Source of the DNA: Rhodanobacter sp. L36
Lineage (GTDB): Bacteria > Pseudomonadota > Gammaproteobacteria > Xanthomonadales > Rhodanobacteraceae
Direction: 5' to 3'
Length of the DNA: 64,000 bases
NCBI RefSeq assembly: GCF_009765755.1
Contig: NZ_LMUV01000011.1
Span: 1,625,444-1,689,443, forward strand
Shown here: positions 35,377 through 43,583 of the stretch, piece by piece
How positions within the stretch are numbered: position 1 is the stretch's first letter
Layout of the letters: every line of letters starts with the position of its first letter
Notes under the pieces: generated by a model
Database searches by the model: none
Seen by the model: only the letters and a program-made list of their open reading frames with translations
Told to the model about the DNA's origin: nothing
Position numbers and translations under genes: made by a program

Positions 35377-35859
35377 CTACTGCGGCTGCTTCATCCAGTG
35401 CGTGTACTCGGATTTGCTGACTTTGCCGTTCTTGTTGGTATCGGCGTTAATGAAATCATTCGCCAGCGGTGGGTAGGCAGCGGCCTGATCTTCGGAGATC
35501 GACTTGCCGCCACCGGAGAGTTGCTCGAACGATGGCGCCGGTCCAATCGTCGGTGCCGGTGCCGGGCTGCTGTTGACCGTGACCTGTCCCTGCGGCGTCT
35601 GGTTGGTGGCCGACGTTTGATCACCCGCGGGCGGAGCGGGCTGTGCCGGATCAGCAGGAGGTGCAGCCTGTGCCGGATCGGCCGCCGGTGCTGGCTGTGC
35701 CTGATCGGCAGGCGCTGCCGGCGGCGGAGGCGGAGGCGGCATCGGTGCCTCGGGTGCGGGTGGCGGCGGTGGTGGCGGCGTGTCTTGCGCGAGCAGCGCG
35801 CCGCCGAACATCAGCGAACTTGCAACGAGTGTGGACAACAGAAGCTTGCGAGATTTCAT
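35377..35859 (-). CDS. Exported proline-rich protein with a C-terminal EF-hand
   Basis: The 160-residue protein has a signal peptide (RKLLLSTLVASSLMFGGALLAQ), then a long Pro/Ala region (eight consecutive Pro near residue 30, then PAPAADPAQ-type repeats) to about residue 90. A final 40-residue part contains an EF-hand-like loop, DTNKNGKVSKSEY, preceded by an amphipathic helix (AAYPPLANDFINA). One calcium site is likely in the periplasm or on the envelope. The ATG at 35859 starts the signal peptide directly. Function is unknown. Confidence 0.82.
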   Translation of the reverse strand: MKSRKLLLSTLVASSLMFGGALLAQDTPPPPPPPAPEAPMPPPPPPPAAPADQAQPAPAADPAQAAPPADPAQPAPPAGDQTSATNQTPQGQVTVNSSPAPAPTIGPAPSFEQLSGGGKSISEDQAAAYPPLANDFINADTNKNGKVSKSEYTHWMKQPQ

Positions 35860-36054
35860 TATCGATACTCCATGCCAGAATGCAGTGGTGGTTCTTTCGT
35901 TCGCACGCTTTGGAAGCGTTGCGGGCTCTGCCGAACCGGTTGCCGAACTCGAGATCACGCTAGCAAAGGGTTTGTAAATGCCGGCTCAATATCCTGGTCA
36001 TGAATCCGTGAAGATGCCGTGTCGTTGAGCTCCGCTTCATCCGAACCACGCGCA

Positions 36055-37299
36055 ATGAGCCTGCATCACGCACGCCTTCTGCAACTGGCTGCACAAGGAT
36101 TGCTGCAACCCCTTCGCCGCGCCGCTAAACCGGCAGATGTCATTGAGACCGTCGGGCGCATGCGCCTGCTGCAGATCGACACAATTCACGTCGTGGCGCG
36201 CAGTCCTTACCTCGTGCTGCATTCGCGGCTGGGCGACTATCCGCCGAACTGGCTCGACGAAGCGTTGGCCGAAGGTCGGCTTGCCGAATGCTGGGCACAC
36301 GAAGCGTGTTTCGTCACGGCATCGGATATCGGTTTGCATCGCAGTTCGCTGGTACATCGTGCGCATCACTGGTCGTATCGCAATGCCGAGCGCATGCATC
36401 GCGAACAGCGCGCCGACATGGATGCCTTGCTGGAAAGAATTCGCGAGACCGGTCCGGTGCGTGCCGCGGACTTTGCGCGCGCAGACGATGCACCCGCGGT
36501 GACACCTGGATGGTGGGCGTGGAAACCGGAGAAGCGCTGGCTGGAAGCGTGGTTTGCGCTGGGCGAGTTGATGGTGAAACGGCGCGAACGATTCCAGCGA
36601 GTGTACGACACGGCGGAGAACGTGCTGGCCGGACTCGATCCGCCGTTCGATCCTTCTGCGAACGCGTTGTCCACGAGCGAATTGCGGCGACGCTTCATCG
36701 TCGACAGCGTGCGCGCGCTGGGTGTGACGCAAGCCGGGTGGATCGCCGATTACTATCGCCTGCGGCCTGCGGTCACCGACAAGGAACTGACTTCACTGGT
36801 GAGCAGCGGCGAATTGCTCGTGGTCAATGTGCAAGGCTGGAAAGTGCCCGCCTATGTGCACAAGGATCACGCCGGGTTGCTGGACAAGGCTATGCATGGA
36901 CGGCTGCGCGCCACACTGACAACGCTGCTGTCGCCGTTTGATCCGCTCGTGTGGGATCGCGCACGCGCGCTGGCGATGTTCGATTTCGAATACACCATCG
37001 AGTGCTACACGCCGGAAGCGAAACGGCGCTACGGATATTTCGTGTTGCCGATTTTGCATCGCGGAAAGCTGGTCGGCCGTCTCGATGCGAAAGCCCATCG
37101 TGCGACGGGCGTGTTCGAGATCAAGGCGATGTTCCTGGAACCGTGCGTGTCGCCGGAAGCGACGCTGATAAGCGCGTTGGCTGAAGCAATCAGCGGCACG
37201 GCGCGCTGGCACGGCACGCCGAAACTGCGATGGGGCCGTTCACAACCTGCCGGCCTGGGGAAATTGTTGCGCGCGGCGTGTGCTCAAACTTCAAGCTGA
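36055..37299 (+). CDS. YcaQ/AlkX-type DNA glycosylase (HTH_42 family)
   Basis: The 414-residue protein belongs to the winged-helix glycosylase family that removes alkylated bases and unhooks interstrand crosslinks. The catalytic Q-x-D motif is visible in GRMRLLQIDTIHVVARSPYLVLHSR; the AlkZ branch would have Gln instead of Asp. Further blocks are AECWAHEACFV, WAWKPEKRWLEAWFALGELMVKRRERFQRVYD and LLSPFDPLVWDRARALAMFDFEYTIECYTPEAKRRYGYFVLPIL. I use the ATG at 36055; a GTG at 36019 would add twelve unconserved residues. Confidence 0.9.
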   Translation: MSLHHARLLQLAAQGLLQPLRRAAKPADVIETVGRMRLLQIDTIHVVARSPYLVLHSRLGDYPPNWLDEALAEGRLAECWAHEACFVTASDIGLHRSSLVHRAHHWSYRNAERMHREQRADMDALLERIRETGPVRAADFARADDAPAVTPGWWAWKPEKRWLEAWFALGELMVKRRERFQRVYDTAENVLAGLDPPFDPSANALSTSELRRRFIVDSVRALGVTQAGWIADYYRLRPAVTDKELTSLVSSGELLVVNVQGWKVPAYVHKDHAGLLDKAMHGRLRATLTTLLSPFDPLVWDRARALAMFDFEYTIECYTPEAKRRYGYFVLPILHRGKLVGRLDAKAHRATGVFEIKAMFLEPCVSPEATLISALAEAISGTARWHGTPKLRWGRSQPAGLGKLLRAACAQTSS

Positions 37300-37345
37300 T
37301 CGTTGCCCGAATGCTCTCGGAACGAATCGGCATTCGTCGTCGTAA

Positions 37346-37816
37346 TCAGGGTGCGGTGCCGGCCGCCGCCGGAGTCGAATTACAGGCCTTGCCGTGCAGC
37401 GCATCGCGCAGGGTCGAAGCGAGTGAATTGCAGCGCGCACTGAGCTGCGGGCGGATATCCGGATCCAGCGAATCGCGCAGCAGGCTGGTGCGCATCGCCT
37501 CATAGCGCGATGGCAATTGTCCCGGCGAATAGATGCCCGCCGCCTTGTGGCAGGCCATGTAACTGGAGAGATAGTCGTCGCACGCCGGTATGCCGGTGTG
37601 ATCCGGCAAGTGGCTCTTGCTCACGTGGGTGCTCGTGCTGGAATGCGTGCGCGTGGGAACGATGGTGGCATCCACGGTGCGGGTGGTGGGTCCGTTCGCG
37701 CGACTGGTGGTTGTCGTGGTGACGGCTGTCGGTCGCGCGACCTGTTTGTCGGCGCAGCCGGCCAGTATCAGGCTGGCGGTCAGGGCGACCAAGGTCAGTC
37801 GGGGCAGGGTAAACAT
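37346..37816 (-). CDS. Putative four-cysteine lipoprotein (paralogue of the gene at 2745)
   Basis: This 156-residue lipoprotein has lipobox LILAGC (lipidated Cys21), a Thr/Ser-rich linker to about residue 70 and a C-terminal domain with cysteines at 79, 89, 129 and 145. The domain starts PACDDYLSSYMACHKAAG and contains a PxLxxxC block, both shared with the protein at 2745-3164. Spacing is C-x9-C-x39-C-x15-C. AGGAGAG precedes the ATG. A weak match to the sigma-F promoter (GTAACG-N16-CAAA, minus strand, 37942-37917) lies about 100 bases upstream but is not convincing. Function unknown. Confidence 0.8.
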   Translation of the reverse strand: MFTLPRLTLVALTASLILAGCADKQVARPTAVTTTTTSRANGPTTRTVDATIVPTRTHSSTSTHVSKSHLPDHTGIPACDDYLSSYMACHKAAGIYSPGQLPSRYEAMRTSLLRDSLDPDIRPQLSARCNSLASTLRDALHGKACNSTPAAAGTAP

Positions 37817-38158
37817 GGCGCTCTCCTAAGGGGACAACCGGGTAACTGGAACGGTTCGCCAATCCATGGATGATTCGCCTGCCACTAGACAGGACCGCAA
37901 GTAAAGAAAATCTGAATTTGCCGCATCGACCGGATACGTTACCCGAGAACGGCTCTGCGCGGTCCGGAAGTGTCTACTGGCGCACTGCGGCTTCTACGTT
38001 ATGATCCGGCCACTGTGTTTGCCGGGGTCACCGAATCACGTGACCCGATGCAGCTGATCCGCGATCCGCGACATCGTTCACCCCAGGGTTGTTTCCTTGC
38101 ACACCAGTGATATCGGCGCACGCGTGTGCCGATCCATCCAACCCGTGGAGTGTTCAAC
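37817..38158 (+). promoter_or_regulatory. Leader and promoter region of the first cold-shock gene
   Basis: This 342-base gap has no protein frame. A TATGAT -10 hexamer at 38000-38005 with only a weak -35 suggests transcription from about 38012, giving a leader of nearly 150 bases, as is usual for temperature-regulated csp genes. Just before the ribosome site a hairpin of nine to ten pairs (38112-38121 with 38124-38133, one G-U pair) could alter ribosome access. GTGGAG at 38145-38150 is the ribosome site. Confidence 0.55.
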
Positions 38159-38368
38159 ATGTCAGATCGTCAGATCGGTACCGTCAAATGGTTCAACGAT
38201 GCCAAGGGCTTCGGTTTCATCGCCCGTGACAATGGCCCGGACGTTTTCGTGCATTTCAGGGCGATTACCGGTGCCGGCTTCAAGAGCCTGCAGGAAGGAC
38301 AGCAGGTTTTCTTCAAGGTGGTGCAGGGCCAGAAAGGCCTGCAGGCCGAAGAAGTCACTCCGGCCTGA
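38159..38368 (+). CDS. Cold-shock domain protein, tandem copy 1
   Basis: This 69-residue CspA-type protein binds single-stranded nucleic acid. It has RNP1 in [14 protein letters not shown] and RNP2 in [12 protein letters not shown], and ends LQAEEVTPA. It is about 85% identical to the next cold-shock gene, 260 bases away in the same direction. The longer frame from 38126 adds residues not found in the family. A terminator follows, so the two csp genes are transcribed separately. Confidence 0.95.
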   Translation: MSDRQIGTVKWFNDAKGFGFIARDNGPDVFVHFRAITGAGFKSLQEGQQVFFKVVQGQKGLQAEEVTPA

Positions 38369-38386
38369 GAACCCGTGACGCATGGA

Positions 38387-38412
38387 AACCGGGCAGGAAT
38401 GCCCGGTTTTTT
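38387..38412 (+). terminator. Rho-independent terminator of csp copy 1
   Basis: Stem AACCGGGCA/TGCCCGGTT with a GGAA loop and a T-run, 18 bases after the stop codon. Confidence 0.94.
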
Positions 38413-38443
38413 ATTGCCCGGACCAGTGGCCGGAAAAAATAGC

Positions 38444-38480
38444 TTGACAAATCACTCGCGTAACGGAAATCCGTTATGCT
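38444..38480 (+). promoter_or_regulatory. Promoter-like region with operator-like palindrome before csp copy 2
   Basis: A consensus TTGACA lies at 38444-38449 and a TATGCT hexamer at 38475-38480, but the 25-base spacing is too long for an ordinary sigma-70 pair. Between them is a perfect palindrome, TAACGGAAATCCGTTA (38461-38476), overlapping the -10-like box. It looks like a repressor or activator site. Downstream, the leader contains further hairpins (GATATGG/CCATATC near 38516-38539 and CGGCCC/GGGCCG near 38577). Confidence 0.4.
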
Positions 38481-38627
38481 TGGAAAACTGCGTCTGCCTG
38501 GCCCGCGCGTGCGGGGATATGGTTTCCTGTTTCCATATCGCTACACCCTCATCCTTGCATGCTCAGTAAAACCGTCGGCCCATGGGGCCGGTTTGTCTCA
38601 AGAGTCTGGAAAGGATCGGAGTGAGTC

Positions 38628-38837
38628 ATGTCGGATCGTGAAGTAGGTACCGTCAAGTGGTTCAACGACGCCAAGGGCTTCGGCTTCATCAGCCGGGAGA
38701 GCGGCCCTGACGTGTTCGTGCACTTTCGCGCCATCAGCGGCTCGGGTTTCAAGAGTCTGCAGGAAGGTCAGAAGGTAAGCTTCAAGGTGGTCAACGGCCA
38801 GAAAGGCCTGCAAGCGGAAGATGTCACGCCCGCCTGA
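38628..38837 (+). CDS. Cold-shock domain protein, tandem copy 2
   Basis: This 69-residue CspA-type protein has RNP1 in [14 protein letters not shown] and RNP2 in [12 protein letters not shown]. It differs from copy 1 at only about ten positions, so the pair arose by tandem duplication. GATCGGAGTGAGTC upstream supplies the ribosome site. Its 5' leader is unrelated to that of copy 1, suggesting the copies respond to different cues. Confidence 0.95.
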   Translation: MSDREVGTVKWFNDAKGFGFISRESGPDVFVHFRAISGSGFKSLQEGQKVSFKVVNGQKGLQAEDVTPA

Positions 38838-38859
38838 TCGCGGTGACAGAATTCTTTGG

Positions 38860-38885
38860 GGGCCGGCGCAAGCCGGCCCTTTTTT
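38860..38885 (+). terminator. Rho-independent terminator of csp copy 2
   Basis: Stem GGGCCGGC/GCCGGCCC with a GCAA loop and six T, about 22 bases after the stop codon. Confidence 0.94.
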
Positions 38886-38947
38886 GTGCGCGCGCGGGGC
38901 GATTTCTTTGTGATGCGTTTGCCGAGTCGTTTCGCTAGCCTGTCCGG

Positions 38948-39826
38948 ATGACCAGCCCTCCCGGCGCCACCGCGAATGAATCCACACGCCAGCTGACGCT
39001 GCCGGTTCGCGTGGACGATGGATCGACGTTCGACCTGCTGTGCGTCTCGCCGCACGGCGAATGGAGCGATTGCCTGTTCTGGATTCCCGCCATGGGCGTC
39101 CCCGCGCGGCAGTATCTTCCGCTCGCCCAATCGCTGGCTACGCGTGGTATTGCCGTGGTCATTCACGAATGGCGCGGCATCGGTTCGAGCAACCGGCGCG
39201 CGGGTCGACAAGTAAATTGGGGCTACCGCGAATTGCTGATGGACGACTTGCCCGCCGCGTGTACTACGCTGCGCGCGCAATGGCCGACCGCGAAATGCTG
39301 GCTCGGCGGCCACAGCCTGGGCGGTCAACTGGGCTCGCTCCATGCGAGTCAGCATCTGAACGAATTCGCCGGGCTCGTGCTGGTGGCCAGCGGCTCGCCG
39401 TACTGGCGTCGGTTTCCTCGTCGCTGGCTGATCGGCGCGGCTTACATATTGGCACCGCTGCTGGCTCAAATGGTGGGGCATCTGCCCGGGAGGCGTATCG
39501 GGTTCGGTGGCAACGAAGCACGTGGCGTGATCGCCGACTGGGCTCGCAGCGGGCGAAGCGGCCGCTACGCCGCAACAGGGGTTGAACAGGATTTCGAACA
39601 CGACCTCGGCAAGTTGCAGCTGCCGATGCTGGCGCTGCGCCTGCGCGATGACTGGCTTGGTCCGCAGACATCTCTGGACTGGCTGCTTGGAAAAATGCCG
39701 CAGTCATCGTGTAACACGCAGGTGATCGCGCCGGGCGACCTCGGCGGTGCGAACGCTGATCACTTCGGCTGGATGAAAACGCCGGACGCCATTGCCGCAC
39801 GCATTGCCGAGTGGTTCGGAAGATGA
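38948..39826 (+). CDS. Alpha/beta hydrolase (YheT/serine aminopeptidase-like)
   Basis: This 292-residue hydrolase has the oxyanion-region strand DCLFWIPAMGVPARQYLPLAQSLATRG, the nucleophile elbow GGHSLGGQLGS (Ser about residue 122), and a C-terminal His in NADHFGWMKTPDA. It has no signal peptide. Proteins of this group act on esters or lipids; the natural substrate is unknown. It begins 110 bases after csp copy 2, separated by the terminator, so it has its own promoter. Confidence 0.85.
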   Translation: MTSPPGATANESTRQLTLPVRVDDGSTFDLLCVSPHGEWSDCLFWIPAMGVPARQYLPLAQSLATRGIAVVIHEWRGIGSSNRRAGRQVNWGYRELLMDDLPAACTTLRAQWPTAKCWLGGHSLGGQLGSLHASQHLNEFAGLVLVASGSPYWRRFPRRWLIGAAYILAPLLAQMVGHLPGRRIGFGGNEARGVIADWARSGRSGRYAATGVEQDFEHDLGKLQLPMLALRLRDDWLGPQTSLDWLLGKMPQSSCNTQVIAPGDLGGANADHFGWMKTPDAIAARIAEWFGR

Positions 39827-39906
39827 CGAATGTTTAATCCACGACGTGCCCGATCGCCTCTACCCTTGCTGCAGCACGTGGGCCTGGCCACGATCTAGGA
39901 AAACCG

Positions 39907-40965
39907 ATGAGCCTGTTCGATCCCTTCGCCCAGCGCAGCCTCACGCTTCGCAATCGTCTGGTCGTGTCACCGATGTGCGAATACTCGGCGACCGATGGCA
40001 TTCCCGATCACTGGCATCTCGTGCATCTGGGCAGCCGCGCAGTCGGCGGTGCAGCCGTGGTGTTCACCGAGGCCACGGCGGTATCTGCGCAAGGGCGTAT
40101 CTCCGCGGGCGACACCGGCCTGTGGAATGACGAACAACTCGAGGCTTGGCAGCCCATCGCCAAATTCATCAAGGCGCAGGGCGCGATCGCCGGTGTACAG
40201 CTTGCGCATGCCGGACGCAAGGCCAGCGCGCAGCTTCCGTGGGAAGGCGGTGGCGCGCTGTCGGCGGGCGAGGGCGATTGGGTCACCGTCGCACCATCGG
40301 CCTTGCCTTTCGACATCGGCTGGCACACGCCGCGCGCGATGGATAAATCCGATATCGATGCGGTGGTGGCCGATTTCCGAGCTGCCGCAGTGCGCGCATT
40401 CGCCGCCGGTTTCGAGCTGATCGAGCTGCACGCAGCGCACGGCTATCTGCTGCATCAGTTCATGTCGGAACTTACCAACGAGCGCAACGATTCTTACGGC
40501 GGCACTTTCGAGAATCGCACCCGCATCGTGCGCGAAGTCGTGGCCGCCGTGCGCGACGTCTGGCCGGAACGCTTGCCGTTGTGGCTGCGTATTTCCGCCA
40601 CTGACTGGACGGAGCATGGCTGGGACATCGAGCAGAGCGTCGAACTCGCGAAGCGTTTGAAGCCGATGGGCGTGGATCTCATCGATGCTTCCAGTGGCGG
40701 CATCATCCCGCGCGTGCATATTCCGCTGTGCCCCGGCTATCAGGTACCGCTTGCCGCGCGTATCCGTCGTGAAGCACAGGTAGCCACCGGCGCGGTCGGC
40801 CTCATCACCGAGGCCGAACAGGCTGCCGGTATCATCGAACGCGGCGAAGCGGACGTGATCCTGATGGCGCGCGAAAGCCTGCGCGATCCATACTTTCCCC
40901 GCCGTGCCGCGAAATCGCTCGACGTGATCTTTCCGGCACCGATCCAATACCAGCGTGCCTGGTAA
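39907..40965 (+). CDS. NADH:flavin oxidoreductase of the YqjM/NamA old yellow enzyme class
   Basis: This 352-residue FMN enzyme reduces activated C=C bonds of enals, enones or nitro compounds. It belongs to the 'thermophilic-like' class because the flavin-contacting Cys and Tyr occur in VVSPMCEYSATDG. The substrate-binding His pair is in ELIELHAAHGYLLHQFMSEL, followed by NERNDSYGGTFENRTR. AGGAAAA precedes the ATG. It is followed after 14 bases by a pirin gene and then a Mpo1-like gene, probably one operon. Confidence 0.93.
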   Translation: MSLFDPFAQRSLTLRNRLVVSPMCEYSATDGIPDHWHLVHLGSRAVGGAAVVFTEATAVSAQGRISAGDTGLWNDEQLEAWQPIAKFIKAQGAIAGVQLAHAGRKASAQLPWEGGGALSAGEGDWVTVAPSALPFDIGWHTPRAMDKSDIDAVVADFRAAAVRAFAAGFELIELHAAHGYLLHQFMSELTNERNDSYGGTFENRTRIVREVVAAVRDVWPERLPLWLRISATDWTEHGWDIEQSVELAKRLKPMGVDLIDASSGGIIPRVHIPLCPGYQVPLAARIRREAQVATGAVGLITEAEQAAGIIERGEADVILMARESLRDPYFPRRAAKSLDVIFPAPIQYQRAW

Positions 40966-40979
40966 TCAAGGGAGAATCC

Positions 40980-41852
40980 ATGCAAGCCCAGCCGATACTG
41001 ATCAAAGGACAGATCCACGACCTCGGCGACGGGTTTGCCGCGCGACGCATGCTGCCGATGGCGCAGGTGCGACACGTGGGGCCGCTGGTTTTTTTCGATC
41101 ACTTCGGTCCGGCCACCTTTGCGGCGGGCAACGGCATGGATGTGCGACCGCATCCGCACATCGGGCTGGCCACCATCAGCTGGCTGTTCGAGGGACAGAT
41201 ACGCCATCGCGACAGCCTCGGCAGCCTGGTCGACATTCGCCCCGGCGAAGTGAACTGGATGACTGCCGGTCGCGGCATCGTGCATTCCGAACGCACACCG
41301 CCGGAGCCACGACGTGATGGACAGAGCTTGCACGGCGTGCAGATCTGGGTGGCGCTACCGCAGGCCGACACCGAGGTCGCGCCGGAATTTCATCACCACG
41401 ATCGCGAACAACTCCCGCGCATTCGCCAGGACGGTGTGGAAGCAGTGCTGATCGCGGGCGATGCCTACGGCGCACAATCGCCAGTGAAAATATTCGCGCC
41501 GATGTTCCTGCTCGAAGTGCAATTGAAAGCAAGCACCGACTGGCCGATGCCACAGGAACATGCCGAGCGTGGTGTGCTGGTCATCGAAGGTGCATTGCGT
41601 TGGGGCGATCTGGATATCGCCGCCACGCAGATGGCCGTGCAGACCGGCCCGACCGCACCATCGCTGCACGCGGTGGTAGACAGCCGATTGATCCTGTTCG
41701 GTGGCGCGCCGCTGGATGGCGAGCGGCATCTGTGGTGGAACTTCGTCGCCCCTTCGCGCGAGCGCATCGAGCAGGCCAAGGCGGACTGGCAGGCGCAGCG
41801 TTTCGGTACGGTTCCCGGCGACGATCAGGAATTCATTCCGCTGCCGGGTTGA
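40980..41852 (+). CDS. Pirin family protein
   Basis: The 290-residue bicupin matches pirin. The metal ligands are His in DVRPHPHIGLATISWLFEG and RGIVHSERTP, with the pirin signature FFDHFGPATF near residue 40 and a second cupin at the C-terminus. Some bacterial pirins act as quercetinases and others modulate metabolic enzymes; which applies here is unclear. GGGAG lies just before the ATG and only 14 bases separate it from the old yellow enzyme gene, which suggests joint action on electrophiles or aromatic compounds. Confidence 0.92.
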   Translation: MQAQPILIKGQIHDLGDGFAARRMLPMAQVRHVGPLVFFDHFGPATFAAGNGMDVRPHPHIGLATISWLFEGQIRHRDSLGSLVDIRPGEVNWMTAGRGIVHSERTPPEPRRDGQSLHGVQIWVALPQADTEVAPEFHHHDREQLPRIRQDGVEAVLIAGDAYGAQSPVKIFAPMFLLEVQLKASTDWPMPQEHAERGVLVIEGALRWGDLDIAATQMAVQTGPTAPSLHAVVDSRLILFGGAPLDGERHLWWNFVAPSRERIEQAKADWQAQRFGTVPGDDQEFIPLPG

Positions 41853-41885
41853 TCCACAGCACAGATCGAATCAGACGAGCGACGC

Positions 41886-42188
41886 ATGGCCGAGTTCAGC
41901 AGCTTCAACCAGTTCTATAGCTACTACTTGGGCGAGCACGCGAACCGCATCTGCCGGCGGCTGCATTTCGTCGGCAGCACGCTGGTGATCCTGGCGATCA
42001 TCGCGGCGCTGCTCACCGGCCAGGCGCGCTGGTTATGGCTGGCGCCGATAGCCGGCTACGGATTCGCATGGGTCGGCCATTTCTTCTTCGAAAAGAATCG
42101 ACCCGCCACCTTCAGGCATCCGCTCTACAGCCTGTGGGGCGACTGGGTGATGTACGCGCAGATGCTGCGCGGCAAGATCCGGCTTTGA
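41886..42188 (+). CDS. Mpo1-like (DUF962) membrane protein
   Basis: This 100-residue protein is a compact DUF962 member: it has YYLGEHANRICRRLHFVGSTLVILAIIAALLTG, then the signature YGFAWVGHFFFEKNRPATFRHPLYSLWGDWVMY. Two to three membrane spans are predicted. Yeast Mpo1 is an iron dioxygenase that oxidises 2-hydroxy fatty acids; the conserved His residues (EH, RLHF, GH, RH) are kept here, so a similar reaction is possible. It is the last gene of the old yellow enzyme-pirin run. Confidence 0.88.
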   Translation: MAEFSSFNQFYSYYLGEHANRICRRLHFVGSTLVILAIIAALLTGQARWLWLAPIAGYGFAWVGHFFFEKNRPATFRHPLYSLWGDWVMYAQMLRGKIRL

Positions 42189-42233
42189 GACATCGCTGCC
42201 GGAGATTCGCTCTCCGGCGCAGCTTGCCCGAAG

Positions 42234-42623
42234 TCACCGATACTTCTGGTGACAACTCTTGCAGGCTTGCCCGATCGGCTTCATCACCACGGCAAGCGCC
42301 GCGCAATCGGCGGGTGCGGCCTGCACAGCTTCCTGTGCGTGCGTCTGCAATTGCCCTGCGTCATCGACGAATTCTTTTTCCGATACGCCGAACACCGGCA
42401 CGATATCCGCGGCCGTCGATTGCACCCGTTCCAGATGATGCTTGACCACCGCGGCGTCGCACTGCTTCGCCTTCAGCGCCTTGCCCAGCTGTCCCATGTG
42501 GTAATCCATGGTGTGCATCACGGCCGCAGGCATCGGGTTGCGATCCTTCAGCGTATTCATCACCTGGACGGTACCGAGGATGCCGATCACCCCTCCCAGC
42601 AGGATCATCAGGGCTACACGCAT
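42234..42623 (-). CDS. Cytochrome c'-like (class II) protein
   Basis: This 129-residue protein has an N-terminal hydrophobic leader (VALMILLGGVIGILGTVQVM) that is a signal peptide or anchor, a helical body and a haem motif at the extreme C-terminus, GQACKSCHQKYR. C-terminal placement of CxxCH is the mark of class II cytochromes c such as cytochrome c' and c556. It may carry electrons or bind NO in the periplasm. The ATG at 42623 is the most likely start. It is divergent from tcdA. Confidence 0.82.
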   Translation of the reverse strand: MRVALMILLGGVIGILGTVQVMNTLKDRNPMPAAVMHTMDYHMGQLGKALKAKQCDAAVVKHHLERVQSTAADIVPVFGVSEKEFVDDAGQLQTHAQEAVQAAPADCAALAVVMKPIGQACKSCHQKYR

Positions 42624-42704
42624 GGCTTGGTTCCAGTGGCAGTGGCGAAGGGCCAGAGGATACCCGCCACGGCGCTGCGCATCCATGCGCGATAAAATAT
42701 CGGG

Positions 42705-43493
42705 ATGAGCGAAACCAGAACCTTTCCGATCGAACGTTTCCAGGGCGTCGAACGCCTGTACGGCGTGGGCAGCATCGACAAGCTTTCGCAGGCGCATGTG
42801 TGCGTGATCGGTGTTGGTGGCGTTGGCTCGTGGGCCGCGGAAGCGCTGGCGCGCAGTGGCGTGGGCCGGCTCACGTTGATCGACGCGGATGAAATCTGCT
42901 TGTCCAACACCAATCGCCAGCTGCATGCACTCGATGGCGAATACGGCAAACCCAAAGTCGGCGTGATGGCGACGCGCGCGCATGCGATCAACCCGACCAT
43001 CCGACTGGACGCGATCGAACGTTTTCTCACGCCGTCGACGCTCGACGAATTGCTCGATCGCGGTTACGACGTCGTGCTCGACGCCTGCGATGCGTTCCGC
43101 GTGAAACTCGAAACCATCGCGTGGTGTCGTCGCCGAAAGCTGCCGATCGTCAGCGTCGGCTCGGCCGGTGGCCGCACCGATTCCACGCAGATTCGCGTGC
43201 GTGATTTGTCGCGCACCGAACACGATGCGATGTTCAGTCTGATCCGGAAAAAGCTCCGCACCGATTTCAATTTTCCGCGCAACCCCGATCGCTACTTCGG
43301 TGTTTCAGCCGTCTATTCGCTGCAGAACGTGCAGTATCCGCAACCCGACGGCAGCGTCGGCGGCAACCGTCCGACGGGCGGTGATCCGTTGAACCTCGCC
43401 TGCGGCGGCGGCCTCGGCGCGGCGACGCATGTTACCGGTGCGTTCGCGTTCGCGGCGGTGGGCAGGGTGATCGAGAAGTTGCTTGGTCTGTAG
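42705..43493 (+). CDS. tcdA: tRNA threonylcarbamoyladenosine dehydratase (TcdA/CsdL)
   Basis: TcdA is the E1-like enzyme that uses ATP to convert t6A37 of tRNAs to its cyclic form, improving decoding of ANN codons. The 262-residue protein has the ThiF fold: ERLYGVGSIDKLSQAHVCVIGVGGVGSWAAEALARSG, the Asp/Arg ATP site in LIDADEICLSNTNRQLHAL, and the C-terminal GVSAVYSLQNVQYPQ segment. The stop codon TAG is formed by the first bases of the palindromic repeat at 43490. Confidence 0.94.
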   Translation: MSETRTFPIERFQGVERLYGVGSIDKLSQAHVCVIGVGGVGSWAAEALARSGVGRLTLIDADEICLSNTNRQLHALDGEYGKPKVGVMATRAHAINPTIRLDAIERFLTPSTLDELLDRGYDVVLDACDAFRVKLETIAWCRRRKLPIVSVGSAGGRTDSTQIRVRDLSRTEHDAMFSLIRKKLRTDFNFPRNPDRYFGVSAVYSLQNVQYPQPDGSVGGNRPTGGDPLNLACGGGLGAATHVTGAFAFAAVGRVIEKLLGL

Positions 43494-43567
43494 GAGGGCC
43501 CCCTGTGCGCAATGTTTTTTGCCCGTAAAGCATCGCTAAATGCATCGCGCACAAGGTGCGCTCCTAC
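43490..43567. repeat. REP-like palindromic repeat, copy 2
   Basis: The left arm (43490-43514) starts GTAGGAGGGCCCCCTGTGCG and the right arm (43541-43567) is its imperfect inverse. The right arm differs at three of 27 positions from the same arm of copy 1 at 20332. As in copy 1, the opening GTAG carries the stop codon of the upstream gene. It lies between the convergent tcdA and phbB genes. Confidence 0.86.
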
Positions 43568-43583
43568 GGAATCAATCACAAAA

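Noticed and set aside
37917..37942. Third sigma-F promoter upstream of the lipoprotein at 37346
   Set aside because: The minus strand reads GTAACG-N16-CAAA: the spacing is right but each box has a mismatch and it lies 100 bases from the gene.
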